Origin: a virus
DNA length: 24,523 bases
Virus record (IMG/VR): IMGVR_UViG_3300025828_000186
Coordinates: 1-24,523 of that record
Reading direction: 5' to 3' (one strand)
The notes beneath the pieces are model-generated. The model had not been told where the DNA came from, ran no database searches, and worked only from the letters and a program-made list of their open reading frames with translations. The stretch's first letter is position 1, and each line of letters begins with the position of its first letter. Of this stretch, positions 7,001 through 13,307 are shown in pieces. Position numbers and translations under genes: made by a program.

Positions 7001-7449
7001 ACGAGTGAGAAGAGGTTGTTTAGACCTGTTTGGTTCTGGGCGAGAAGAACAAGGTGTGCTCGTCGGTTGAGAATGTTTCGACCGGCACGCTTGCTCTCAG
7101 CCTCGTCTTCAACAACCGGACCAGAAGAGTCGTCCTTCTTTTTATTTTTTTGGTTGGCTAGATGCTCTTCCTTCTCGACCTTCCACTTATCAAGGTCGTC
7201 GATAAAGTAAGCCTCGATGCCAAAGATGGGCTTGAAGTTCTTGCCCTCAGCTTGCATCTTCTTGGCGTTGAGCACCTGATAAGAAAGACCAGACATATTG
7301 CCGTGGTCTGTTAGGGCTAAGGCATCCATTCCGTTTTCCCAAGCAAACTCTTGGTGGTCCTGTGGATACCCCATGCCATCAAAAATTGAGAAAACGCTGT
7401 GTGAGTGAAGCCCAACAAAGGGGATGCTGGGTTGTGCTCGTTCGGTCAT
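4024..7449 (-). CDS. dnaE: DNA polymerase III alpha subunit (DnaE-type, family C)
   Basis: This 1141-aa family C replicative polymerase is close in length to E. coli DnaE. An N-terminal PHP domain shows H15, H17, D24, H49 (TDHGN), E79, H132, C183, D257 and H259, a nearly full metal-binding set, so it may retain a nuclease activity. The palm carries GAGRGSAAGS (426-434), PDIDYD (D468, D470) and KFDILGL (D633), matching the three catalytic Asp. An OB-fold segment (RGKDFYIVRAIDDTSKSSTI) lies near the C-terminus. A polar Lys/Asp-rich insert at about 98-122 sits in the PHP domain. No clear beta-clamp-binding peptide is noted. AGGAG precedes the ATG and a TTGACA-N17-GATACT promoter lies 90 nt upstream. 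A family A polymerase is also encoded in this window. Confidence 0.95.
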   Translation of the reverse strand: MTERAQPSIPFVGLHSHSVFSIFDGMGYPQDHQEFAWENGMDALALTDHGNMSGLSYQVLNAKKMQAEGKNFKPIFGIEAYFIDDLDKWKVEKEEHLANQKNKKKDDSSGPVVEDEAESKRAGRNILNRRAHLVLLAQNQTGLNNLFSLVSKSYEGENFYRFPRVDYKMLREHNEGIIVSSACLGGPLSKCYWNNREESADAVHNSMVETINQFKDIFGDRFYCELQWNRIPEQHEVNQHIIKAAAETNTDLVSTADAHYPRPEMFKDRELYKQLGWLGKAKPDYADSTLPETREDLKCELYPKNGDQMWEAYKSSAEELGFEYDDNLVRQSLQNTYHIAHERIDTFFPEATVRLPDFVVPEGTTATEEMTRLCIEGLKSLNLHTKPEYVERLKEEIKVIDDRGFSKYFLTMKAVADEATKTQLVGAGRGSAAGSLVAYVLGITGIDPIEYNLLFSRFLRRDAVDYPDIDYDVADPMALKEELMEKWGKDTVVPISNYNTLQLRSLIKDIAKFYGIDFTEVNKVTSVMVLEATPPAKARHGITAGVYAPTFEELMEFSDSLKKFLKKYPHVETHVKTLTGQLRSISRHAGGVVIADNLDKHMPLINSGGVQQTPWSEGQNVRHLEPLGFIKFDILGLASLRMVEGAISHILRRHHGIKEPSFADVKKWYDEHLSPDKMDLNDQAIYENIFHEGKWAGVFQFTEKGAQNFCKRAKPRSIIDISAITSIYRPGPLSANVHEQYVDAKENPHNIKYLHPLVEEVTKETYGFLIFQEQIALLAHKLGKDLSLDEGNMLRKLLTKKGTGKGHEKKDAIHKKFIAGCTEKGIAEASARELWQTFEYFSGYGFNKSHAVSYSILSYQCAHLLNYYPVEWAAAFLDKEPEGRKERAINIVRSLGLGVENPDINLSGRVWEIGEDGKSLIQPLTSIKGLGDKAVDQIMAHRPFHTPEELLFNEDIVYSKLNKKALDVLCRTQALNSLMDERFSGLKHFWSAVAVDRPKNKKKFLENIETYEPEGDFSKTEKIAYLVELAGIFPFHLVMSQQVTDQLAHYCIPPLGEFDRDLGAAWFIPREVIKKKTRRGKDFYIVRAIDDTSKSSTIKVWGVDPKTDIIHVNRPYMAKLDYSEQWGFSTRSMKYGWKMIA

Positions 7450-7457
7450 ACTATCTC

Positions 7458-7682
7458 CTAGTCGTCAAAGGTTGCTTCTGCTGTTGCTAAGTCTAGTTGT
7501 CGTTCTAGTTTTTCTACTTCTTCTTCTAAACCTTGTATAGTATCGCTCATTTCGACCATTGTGTCAAGGAAATAATCAACAAAGTTTTGTTGTTCGTAAG
7601 AAAGTTGTATGTAGCTTAGGGGTAAGCCCATTTCCTCCAAGTATCTAAATGGAATTTTCTCGTATTCCTCAGCGTGACTCAT
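7458..7682 (-). CDS. Small coiled-coil hypothetical protein
   Basis: This 74-aa acidic protein has a Tyr/Leu-rich N-terminal half (EEMGLPLSYIQLSYEQQNFV) and a C-terminal heptad-like helix (MSDTIQGLEEEVEKLERQLD) that should form a coiled coil. AGGAG lies about 10 nt before the ATG. Its start overlaps the previous gene by 14 bases, and it ends 8 bases before DnaE. It could be a polymerase accessory factor by position, but nothing in its sequence proves that. Confidence 0.7.
   Translation of the reverse strand: MSHAEEYEKIPFRYLEEMGLPLSYIQLSYEQQNFVDYFLDTMVEMSDTIQGLEEEVEKLERQLDLATAEATFDD
7539..7567 (-). promoter_or_regulatory. Candidate sigma-70 promoter upstream of dnaE
   Basis: On the minus strand TTGACA (7562-7567), 17-bp spacer, GATACT (7539-7544, 4 of 6). 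It lies inside the coiled-coil gene, 90 nt before the DnaE start. The same TTGACA-N17-GATACT architecture recurs at 8925-8953. Confidence 0.5.
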
Positions 7683-8583
7683 CGTAGTATTCTCCTATTC
7701 TTTCTAGTTCTCGTGTATGGGCTGGTGGTTTTAGTATTGGTCTCTTTGGTCTTTCGTATTTTAACTTTGAGACTGCCTCTTGATAACCTTCCCATGTAGA
7801 AGCATTATAGTATTCTTCTATCTTTGCTTCTTTGTATGTAGAGTTATCAACGGGCAAGAGTAGCTTTTCTATTGGAAAAGTCCTTCCTGAGTATTGTTCT
7901 TCGGGTGGTAGCCTTTCCAGCCACTTGCCATCTCGTTTGAAGTCGGAAATACTTTTGTAAAGAATTGTGTTGACTTTTAAAAAGTTTTTTCTTATTTCTC
8001 GCAGGGAAGACTGTGTGATGGAGAAGGGCAAGAACTCACCGTCCCAGGCTGTCTTGCCGTTGTGCGAAAGATAAAACTCTTTTGCCATAGCAAGTTGTTG
8101 ACGGTATTGTTTTATTTCCCAGAAGTCGAAAGCAGCCCAGGGGAAAGTAATAAAAAACTTTTCTGGCATAGTCCAGCGTGAAACGTGTCGCGCAGTTCTG
8201 TTCGCTATCTCTGCTCCCTGAATAATAGCCCAGGTGTATGAACCACGCTGTCGCTTGTCCTTTTCGGTCATGCGGATATAATAAATGGGAATCTGGATAC
8301 GATAGCCTGTTGGGTATTTGTAGTGCTTCCAATAGTGCGAAGGGTCTTCTACCCATTCACCGATGTGCCGTTTTAGCATTCGTGCAGAGCGCTCTTCGCA
8401 AACAATAAAAATTTGTTTGCAACCAAAAAAGGCACATTGTAAAACAGCATTCTCAACAAGCGTGAGGTCTTTGACTATTGGTTTGAGCCAAGGTGAGTAC
8501 GGAAACTGTTCGTCATTTCCGTATCCGTCCAGCGGAATGACTCCGACCATTTTTGCCAAATGGTTCTTGTCTGTTCGTTCCAT
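7669..8583 (-). CDS. Nucleotidyltransferase-like protein (degenerate), hypothetical
   Basis: This 304-aa protein begins with a pattern reminiscent of sugar-nucleotidyltransferases: VGVIPLDGYGNDEQFPYSPW, then a Lys-Pro, a helix (TLVENAVLQCAFFGC) and a strand (QIFIVCEE). A later FFITFPWAAFDFWE could be the metal-binding strand region. The signature GxGTRxxPLT-PK is not intact, so catalysis is doubtful. The rest is rich in Tyr, Trp, Lys and Pro. The ATG at 8581-8583 has only a weak GAGAAC ribosome site, and it overlaps the 3' end of the Rossmann-like gene by 109 bases, the largest overlap in the window. I assign fold resemblance only; the pair may handle a sugar or cofactor, which is speculation. 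Confidence 0.6.
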   Translation of the reverse strand: MERTDKNHLAKMVGVIPLDGYGNDEQFPYSPWLKPIVKDLTLVENAVLQCAFFGCKQIFIVCEERSARMLKRHIGEWVEDPSHYWKHYKYPTGYRIQIPIYYIRMTEKDKRQRGSYTWAIIQGAEIANRTARHVSRWTMPEKFFITFPWAAFDFWEIKQYRQQLAMAKEFYLSHNGKTAWDGEFLPFSITQSSLREIRKNFLKVNTILYKSISDFKRDGKWLERLPPEEQYSGRTFPIEKLLLPVDNSTYKEAKIEEYYNASTWEGYQEAVSKLKYERPKRPILKPPAHTRELERIGEYYDESR

Positions 8584-9314
8584 AGTTCGTTCTCATTTAC
8601 GGTGATAAACTTTATTTTATCTTCGTCGTAATAAATGTGGTTCTCTGTGGGTCTTACCAAGCGTTTTTTGTAATCGAAGCGGAGTGGATAAGTTCTTGTT
8701 CCCCCGCCTTTCATTCCTTTTAGACCAAGGTCTCTGGCTATGTCGAGAAGAGTATAACGCATAGGAACCCAACTGTGTTCAAAAATGTCGAGTTCAGACT
8801 CTCGTAAATAGGAAATAACTTCCAAAGTTTTTCTTTTACCGTGCAACCAAAAGTGTATCTCATTTACAAAGTCCTGACCGTGGTAATAATAAGTGTGGTC
8901 GTGAGGCTGTGCGCTCATTCTTACAGTATCTACCACAAACATTTTTCTGTCAAGGGCTTTTTTTATTCTTCCTCCCTCAAACATTTCAGGGTTTGTGATA
9001 ACCAGTTGGTCAAACTTGTAGTTGAGCAGTGAGCCGTTCTTTGTTATTATTTTAAGAATGTCTCCGTCTGCTCGGATACTTTGGTTTGGGGTGACACCCA
9101 ATATTTTTCCACGGTAGTTGAGTTGTAAGGCAAGGAACTCCCATAGGGCTTGTGTTGGGTCTCCGGTGTTTAATCTTTCAAATGGGAGCGGTTTGCGGGG
9201 CTCTGTGAAGGCTATCCAGTAGTCTTCTTTGAGTGCCCATAATAAAGAAGCAACATCGCCACCTACGACGATGTTGTTTGCGTGGGTGAAGATGTGCTTC
9301 TTTAACTTTCTCAC
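8475..9314 (-). CDS. Rossmann-like (FAD/NAD-binding) protein, hypothetical
   Basis: This 279-aa protein starts at GTG (9312-9314), which overlaps the transglycosylase TGA as GTGA. Residues 14-24 read NIVVGGDVASL, a hydrophobic strand followed by a short Gly-rich turn and helix like the dinucleotide-binding beta-alpha-beta of amine-oxidoreductase/UDP-galactopyranose-mutase-type proteins. A second strand, FDQLVITNPEMF, resembles the D-x-V-I segment of those families. The canonical GxGxxG is not present, so cofactor binding is uncertain. The C-terminal third is Trp/Arg-rich and charged. It overlaps the downstream nucleotidyltransferase-like gene by 109 bases. Family assignment is tentative. Confidence 0.6.
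   Translation of the reverse strand: MRKLKKHIFTHANNIVVGGDVASLLWALKEDYWIAFTEPRKPLPFERLNTGDPTQALWEFLALQLNYRGKILGVTPNQSIRADGDILKIITKNGSLLNYKFDQLVITNPEMFEGGRIKKALDRKMFVVDTVRMSAQPHDHTYYYHGQDFVNEIHFWLHGKRKTLEVISYLRESELDIFEHSWVPMRYTLLDIARDLGLKGMKGGGTRTYPLRFDYKKRLVRPTENHIYYDEDKIKFITVNENELWNEQTRTIWQKWSESFRWTDTEMTNSFRTHLGSNQ
8925..8953 (-). promoter_or_regulatory. Candidate sigma-70 promoter inside the Rossmann-like gene
   Basis: On the minus strand TTGACA (8948-8953), 17-bp spacer, GATACT (8925-8930). It lies 340 nt upstream of the nucleotidyltransferase-like gene start and has the same form as the candidate upstream of dnaE. Confidence 0.4.
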
Positions 9315-9772
9315 TTTGCTTTTCTTTTAAACTTCTTTGCGATTCGCAGAACTTTCTTTGCGTAACGAACACCGTGTCGGTTGGGGTTCTTTCCTTTGCA
9401 ACGAAAGCCAGCGTTGTAACCACAGAGCCCTACTGAAATGTTGCCTTTGGCGTATTTATAAATCCAATAATGAAGTTTCTTTGCTCCTTCCTTCATTCCT
9501 ATCTTTGGGTCTTTTAGTTGCTTGCAAGTGTATTTGCTCCACTGTGGCATGACCTGTGCGATACCGCAAGCACCCGCAGAAGAAGTTAGGTGTGGTTTCC
9601 AGTTGGACTCGACATGGAGCATGGATGCAAAAATAAACGGGTCTATTTTATTTTTGGTTGCTTCTTTTACAATAGTATCGCTATAACTACAAGCGCGAGC
9701 CGCGCTAGAAGCACCATAGAGTGCTGAGTTAGCCATGATAGCAAGACAGAGAGTTTTTGCAGTAACGACCAT
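9311..9772 (-). CDS. Lytic transglycosylase / lysozyme-like SLT domain protein with signal sequence
   Basis: This 153-aa protein has an N-terminal hydrophobic segment (about residues 5-25, CLAIMANSALYGASSAARA) fitting a signal peptide or signal-arrest sequence. The SLT fold follows: FIFASMLHVESNW with catalytic Glu55, AGACGIAQVMP (the G-x-x-G-x-x-Q-x-x-P motif) and GLCGYNAG, all hallmarks of goose-type/Slt transglycosylases that cleave peptidoglycan. The C-terminus is strongly basic (RYAKKVLRIAKKFKRKAK), which often helps membrane or wall binding. The ATG follows the ThyX TGA directly and has AGGAG about 7 nt upstream. Phage endolysin or virion-entry lysozyme are both possible; export by the signal and the absence of a nearby holin gene leave this open. 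Confidence 0.88.
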   Translation of the reverse strand: MVVTAKTLCLAIMANSALYGASSAARACSYSDTIVKEATKNKIDPFIFASMLHVESNWKPHLTSSAGACGIAQVMPQWSKYTCKQLKDPKIGMKEGAKKLHYWIYKYAKGNISVGLCGYNAGFRCKGKNPNRHGVRYAKKVLRIAKKFKRKAK

Positions 9773-10471
9773 TCATTGACTCCTGATTTCACGGTAAGCT
9801 CCCACTGTAACTGGATACAGTTTTGTAATAATTTCAAGCATTCCCTTCGCCATTTCTTGGATTTCCCATTGTGCTCCTTCGTGTGTGCGAAGGTCAATGA
9901 ACTTCAGGATGTTGTTTAGATTTGCCGAACAATAATATTCCGTCAGCATGTTTTGTGGTAAAACACCACGGGCTTGCTCTCGGCAAACACCAGCTTCAAT
10001 AAGCTCCTCAAATAGCTTGAGGCTTACGCTGTGATGATACTTCACTGCCGCTGAGGCAGTAGAACCACGGAACTGCAAAGTGGGGTTGTTTAGGTCATCG
10101 GCATTGCTTGCTTGTCGGTTTGATTCGTGTTGTGTTCTAAAAGCTTCTGGCTCGTAGAACTGAATATCGAAGTCTGTGTATCGTCTGCTAATCTCGTTGT
10201 AAGACCATGTACGGTGACGGTGATGCTGTGAGCGGACAAACAGCGGAACCTTAACACGGAAGGTTACATAGCAATGTTCCAAGGTGGAGGTATGTTTATG
10301 TTTAATAAGATACTTGATAAGTTTTTTATCTTTCTCGTCAAGTTCTGTTTTGTGTTTACCAAAGGAAACACGAGCGGAGTTTACAACTGAAAGGTCTGAA
10401 CCCACAGCATCAACTAACTCTACGAAACACTTGCCGTCTCCGTAGAGCGGCATGTTCATTTTTAGCATCAT
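9773..10471 (-). CDS. thyX: Flavin-dependent thymidylate synthase
   Basis: This 232-aa ThyX methylates dUMP to dTMP with folate and FAD/NADPH. The diagnostic motif RHRTWSYNEISRRY (residues 85-98) matches RHRxxSxNExSxRY exactly. The N-terminal NSARVSFGK, the TSTLEHCYVTFRV strand-helix and the C-terminal DLRTHEGAQWEIQEMAKGM segment also fit the family, and the length is typical. Two ATGs in tandem start the gene (10469-10471 and 10466-10468), directly after the TAA of the thioesterase gene. The dCMP deaminase at 20042 could supply dUMP. FAD dependence is family knowledge. Confidence 0.96.
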   Translation of the reverse strand: MMLKMNMPLYGDGKCFVELVDAVGSDLSVVNSARVSFGKHKTELDEKDKKLIKYLIKHKHTSTLEHCYVTFRVKVPLFVRSQHHRHRTWSYNEISRRYTDFDIQFYEPEAFRTQHESNRQASNADDLNNPTLQFRGSTASAAVKYHHSVSLKLFEELIEAGVCREQARGVLPQNMLTEYYCSANLNNILKFIDLRTHEGAQWEIQEMAKGMLEIITKLYPVTVGAYREIRSQ

Positions 10472-10873
10472 TTATTTCTCGATTGGTGGAAAGCCGTATT
10501 TAATGCGAACACGGTCTGAAATGGGAATAGCGTCACCATCTCCGTCAATACGAACAAACTTCATAACTGTGGAGCAGGCGAGCTTTTGTGTGCCGTTATA
10601 AACTGAATGGCGACGTGCTTCCAGCTTTAAATCCACACTTGTTGTGCCGATTCTCACAACCTCTCCATAGATTTTAATAAGCTGGGCTGGTCTAACCGGA
10701 CAGTGGAATGTTACCTCGTCAATCTTTTTCGTAACCATTCTGGGGGTATCAGCCACTTGGCAAGCAAAAGAAGCCGCAGCCTCGTCCAACCAAGCAAGCA
10801 TAATACCCCCAAAAAGGTTACCGTGATATCCCACATCGCCTTGTTTTACCAAATGCGTGGAAATGAGTTCCAT
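10472..10873 (-). CDS. Acyl-CoA thioesterase, hotdog fold (YciA-like)
   Basis: This 133-aa protein shows the hotdog-thioesterase signature HGNLFGGIMLAWLDEAAASF (18-37), with Asp30 as the likely catalytic carboxylate, then VDEVTFHCPVRPAQLIKIY-like strands (the segment starting at IDEVTFHCPV) that fit bacterial YciA/acyl-CoA hydrolases. The reaction would release free fatty acid and CoA from an acyl-CoA. The ATG overlaps the GroES-like TAA as TAATG and the gene ends directly before thyX, so it is expressed with them. No membrane segment is visible. Substrate and purpose in a phage are unknown; a change in host lipid or CoA pools or a moonlighting role are possible. Confidence 0.85.
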   Translation of the reverse strand: MELISTHLVKQGDVGYHGNLFGGIMLAWLDEAAASFACQVADTPRMVTKKIDEVTFHCPVRPAQLIKIYGEVVRIGTTSVDLKLEARRHSVYNGTQKLACSTVMKFVRIDGDGDAIPISDRVRIKYGFPPIEK

Positions 10874-11148
10874 TAGTTTAGAACTCCATAAACATGGTTT
10901 TGCAAAACGATGTGGAACTCTTGACCCTCAAAGCTGACTGTTTGAACCTGCGAGCGTTCTACAACAACGTGGTCGTCGGTATCTACCTCAAGAGTGCAGT
11001 CAATAGCTTTTGACAAAACCTTTACCACCTCGTAGGGGTCAGTGGGCTTTTGATAGTCGTCAGGTAGAACAAAAGTGTTATCATTTTTTTCTTCTACTTC
11101 TTTGCGACTTACCAAAAGGTGTCGGTTTAGCGGGTCAAACTTTTTCAC
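10873..11148 (-). CDS. GroES-like co-chaperonin
   Basis: This 91-aa protein matches the outline of a GroES/T4 gp31-type subunit: an opening FDPLNRHLLVSRKEVEE, a short mobile-loop-like segment NDNTFVLPDDY where GroES has its GroEL-binding loop, a middle strand-rich body with VVKVLS and VVVERSQVQTV, and a closing FHIVLQNHVYGVL strand. Phage co-chaperonins replace host GroES so that GroEL can fold large capsid proteins, which fits a phage with a large capsid. It starts at GTG (11146-11148) overlapping the TGA of the preceding gene, with a strong GGAGG upstream. The match is by pattern, and the mobile loop is shorter than usual. Confidence 0.75.
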   Translation of the reverse strand: MKKFDPLNRHLLVSRKEVEEKNDNTFVLPDDYQKPTDPYEVVKVLSKAIDCTLEVDTDDHVVVERSQVQTVSFEGQEFHIVLQNHVYGVLN

Positions 11149-11426
11149 TGGTTGCCTCCGGTCTCATGTGGGTTGGAACCAGCGAGAGTATAGACCAAGT
11201 TCTCATAGATTTCAGCAAGGTCTTCAAAGTGAATCTGCTTCTCCAACATGCGGTAAGCTTGCATAGCCAGTGAAATCTGGTCCTTGTCTAGCCAACCATT
11301 CTCGATGTAGTTCTTGCGTAGCTCCTTGCGTTGCTCACGATAAGGGCGCATACAATCCTCGATAGCCGCGATGGCTTGAATGTACTCGGCAATGTGCTGA
11401 TGAATGTCATTCTTAACGTCTTCCAT
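11145..11426 (-). CDS. Helical hypothetical protein, 93 aa (some GapR-like features)
   Basis: This 93-aa protein is entirely helical in outlook: an amphipathic first helix (QHIAEYIQAIAAIEDCMRPY), a basic second (EQRKELRKNYIENGWLDK) and a third ending IHFEDLAEIYENLVYTL. The order, with a charged connector and a final Tyr-containing helix, faintly recalls GapR/DUF2312-type DNA-binding proteins, but no strict motif supports it. AGGAG sits before the ATG, which overlaps the glutaredoxin stop (TAATG). A strong promoter (11550-11578) lies about 124 nt upstream. I do not assign a function. Confidence 0.65.
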   Translation of the reverse strand: MEDVKNDIHQHIAEYIQAIAAIEDCMRPYREQRKELRKNYIENGWLDKDQISLAMQAYRMLEKQIHFEDLAEIYENLVYTLAGSNPHETGGNQ

Positions 11427-11668
11427 TAGATTCTCCTTAACTTTGCATTTAGCTCACTAAAACCACCGATAAAAGTCTCCGAACCTTTATCGTCCACTTC
11501 AAACACCAAAGGTACGGTAGACCACTTGGTGTAATCTTTTAACTCTTGTAGTATATCACTTGCTGGCTCTACTGTCAAGTATTCATACTCTAAGTTTTTA
11601 CGTTCCAGTAAATTTTTTGCCAGCGAGCAATAGGGACAGCGGTCTGTACCATAAACTTTATACTTCAC
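11426..11668 (-). CDS. Glutaredoxin
   Basis: This 80-aa glutaredoxin-like protein has a thioredoxin fold with active site C-P-Y-C (YKVYGTDRCPYCSLAKNLLE), a cis-Pro after STVPLVF and the closing FIGGFSEL where glutaredoxins bind glutathione. It probably reduces disulfides, a likely reductant for the ribonucleotide reductase. The start is set at GTG (11666-11668), giving the usual 80-residue phage glutaredoxin, because AGGAG lies 8 nt upstream and it leaves only 11 bases of overlap with the previous gene. A longer in-frame Met at 11737 would overlap by 80 bases and add an unconserved tail. Confidence 0.85.
   Translation of the reverse strand: MKYKVYGTDRCPYCSLAKNLLERKNLEYEYLTVEPASDILQELKDYTKWSTVPLVFEVDDKGSETFIGGFSELNAKLRRI
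11550..11578 (-). promoter_or_regulatory. Strong candidate sigma-70 promoter inside glutaredoxin
   Basis: On the minus strand TTGACA (11573-11578), exactly 17 bp, TATACT (11550-11555, 5 of 6). It would give transcripts for the helical protein, GroES-like, thioesterase and thyX genes. Confidence 0.65.
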
Positions 11669-12113
11669 TTTTCTTACTCCTGTTTTTACGTCCGTCTGGT
11701 CGCATAGAACCTTGTTTTGTTGCGCCATCTGGGTCAAAAAGTTTTTTATTTTTTGCTTTGCTAGAATACAACATAAGCTCGATGTATTTAAGCCCTTCTT
11801 TTTCTCGGTAATAATGTTTGATAAGTTCTAGCTTGCCATACTTCGGTGGCTTACGCTTTGGTCTGCGACCTCTACCGCTGTATGGTGGAGGTGGTGGTGG
11901 TTTGTTGAGAATAGAAACAACTTCGTTAAGATAAGTTTCCTCGCCCAAAGTTTCTAAAAGAGGGGCGTTGTATTTTATTTTAATCATTATTGGAAACTTT
12001 GTGACGAACTCGTCTTTTTTGTGGAAACGGCAAGAAGTATAAATGCCGTCGTACTCTTTGTCGTCGCGCCAGAACCAAGCTGGCTTAATAGGAATGATTT
12101 CTACTTTGTCCAT
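11658..12113 (-). CDS. Basic, proline-rich hypothetical protein
   Basis: This 151-aa protein has an N-terminal strand-rich part (MDKVEIIPIKPAWFWRDD), a run of six prolines (NKPPPPPPYSGRGRRPKRKP) and a very basic C-terminal region with KYGKLELIKHYYREKEGLKY and a Lys/Ser-rich tail. A polyproline hinge between a compact N-domain and a basic, probably nucleic-acid-binding C-domain is suggested. The ATG at 12111-12113 has a near-perfect AGGAGGT ribosome site and is preferred over an in-frame Met 30 bases upstream. It is the first gene after a good sigma-70 promoter, so it is likely expressed early. No family recognised. Confidence 0.75.
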   Translation of the reverse strand: MDKVEIIPIKPAWFWRDDKEYDGIYTSCRFHKKDEFVTKFPIMIKIKYNAPLLETLGEETYLNEVVSILNKPPPPPPYSGRGRRPKRKPPKYGKLELIKHYYREKEGLKYIELMLYSSKAKNKKLFDPDGATKQGSMRPDGRKNRSKKSEV

Positions 12114-12131
12114 TTTGACCTCCTGACTTGT

Positions 12132-12159
12132 AGTATAACACAATGGAAGTGGAAGTCAA
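12132..12159 (-). promoter_or_regulatory. Sigma-70 promoter heading the second early block
   Basis: On the minus strand TTGACT (12154-12159), 16-bp spacer, TATACT (12132-12137). It sits in the only 51-base gap between the virion block and the next gene, with AGGAGGT and ATG shortly downstream. Position and strength make it a good call. Confidence 0.75.
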
Positions 12160-12164
12160 GGGTT

Positions 12165-12404
12165 TTATGGCAATGCAGGGTCTGGTGGTGGTGGAATGGT
12201 GTAGCCTAAACCAATTACCCATTCATCAACATCAAAACCGTGCCACTCTGCTTGTATTGTTTCAACAGAGGGCGGTGGTGTAACATGACCCCAAATACCA
12301 ATAACTCTATATTTTGTGAAACCTTTTTTTATCAGTGTGCCAACCTGACCGGCGACTGATTCAGTTTGAATGTAATACGTTACTGGTTGTGGAGAAAATG
12401 ACAT
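12165..12404 (-). CDS. Small proline-rich hypothetical, probably virion-associated
   Basis: This 79-aa protein, starting MSFSPQPVTYYIQTESVAGQ, is strand-rich with aromatic and proline residues and ends in PPPPDPALP. AGGAA lies upstream of the ATG, overlapping the end of the LamG-like gene. It is the last gene of the virion block, so a tail or decoration role is guessed from context. No motif is recognised. Confidence 0.6.
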   Translation of the reverse strand: MSFSPQPVTYYIQTESVAGQVGTLIKKGFTKYRVIGIWGHVTPPPSVETIQAEWHGFDVDEWVIGLGYTIPPPPDPALP

Positions 12405-12413
12405 TCTATGTTC

Positions 12414-13307
12414 CTACTTGATAGGTGCTGTTGTTCCCAAGTTATGTTTTCTTAAAATTGCTCTCGATAATGTTTCCATCTCAGCATTTGTAAGAACTCT
12501 TGTAATGGCAACTATAGTTCCAATTGAGCCATTGTAGTAAAGGCTAGCGCCGCGTTGACCCAAATAGAAATGCATTTTTTCAGCAGGATCAGGCGGGTTT
12601 ATCTGAGACCATGGAGCGTCAATGTTAAATGTGTCGGTGCCTTGGTATACATCACCGTCTGAAAAGGACACTCCATTGATGTAAGGTTTTGTAGTTGTGT
12701 TTGGACCGCCACCTGCACCATTGCGGTTAAAAACAATGCCGCGAACTAATGGCAGATCAACATCAACATTTGCGGGAACAGGGGCTCCGGTATTTATTTG
12801 ACTAATGTTATTTGCTTGGGCAAAGTAGCCAGCAAAATCTGATGAAGCTCTGTTCTCAGAGATAGTAAAAGCACCGTGGCGATACCATAAGTCAGAAAAC
12901 TCTAATATTGCTTGTAAGCCGCTTCCAGCATTTGTTTTTGTGAAAATTAATAAAGAAAGCGCTCTTTTTCCGAGTAGTTGCGTATCTTCTGCTACTGTTC
13001 TAAGTCCGGTACCCGAGCCGTCAAAATTTAGAACTGGCTTGTTGTTGTAGAGACCAAGGGAGGGGTCGGTGGTGCCTATTGTTGCAAAGTTGGTATCGTA
13101 TGCGCCGAGCGAATCAGACCATGCATCTACTGCTCCACCAACGTCAACACCGCTAATTGATGAAGGGTCGAAACAGAAAAGTAAGTCACTTCCTGCAACT
13201 GACCTCACAATGTTTAAAAAACCGCCAGACTTATCTTCTGTGGTGATAACCCCAGTAGAACGGCTTGATATAGAGCCACCTTTTCCACCAAAGCCCGAAC
13301 GCATCAT
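12414..13307 (-). CDS. LamG/concanavalin-like virion protein
   Basis: This 297-aa protein starts with a Gly/Ser-rich tail (MMRSGFGGKGGSISSRSTGV) followed by a beta-sandwich of the LamG/ConA-like lectin type: SDLLFCFDPSSISG opening, KPVLNFDGSGTGL, then alternating strands and Asn/Gly loops, ending MHFYLGQRGASLYYNGSIG and AIVAITRVLTNAEM-like closing strands (AEMETLSRAILRKH). Such domains occur in phage tail fibres, baseplate or decoration proteins that bind sugars. ATG (two in tandem) overlaps the TAA of the neighbour; AGGAA sits upstream. Receptor specificity cannot be read. Confidence 0.75.
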   Translation of the reverse strand: MMRSGFGGKGGSISSRSTGVITTEDKSGGFLNIVRSVAGSDLLFCFDPSSISGVDVGGAVDAWSDSLGAYDTNFATIGTTDPSLGLYNNKPVLNFDGSGTGLRTVAEDTQLLGKRALSLLIFTKTNAGSGLQAILEFSDLWYRHGAFTISENRASSDFAGYFAQANNISQINTGAPVPANVDVDLPLVRGIVFNRNGAGGGPNTTTKPYINGVSFSDGDVYQGTDTFNIDAPWSQINPPDPAEKMHFYLGQRGASLYYNGSIGTIVAITRVLTNAEMETLSRAILRKHNLGTTAPIK

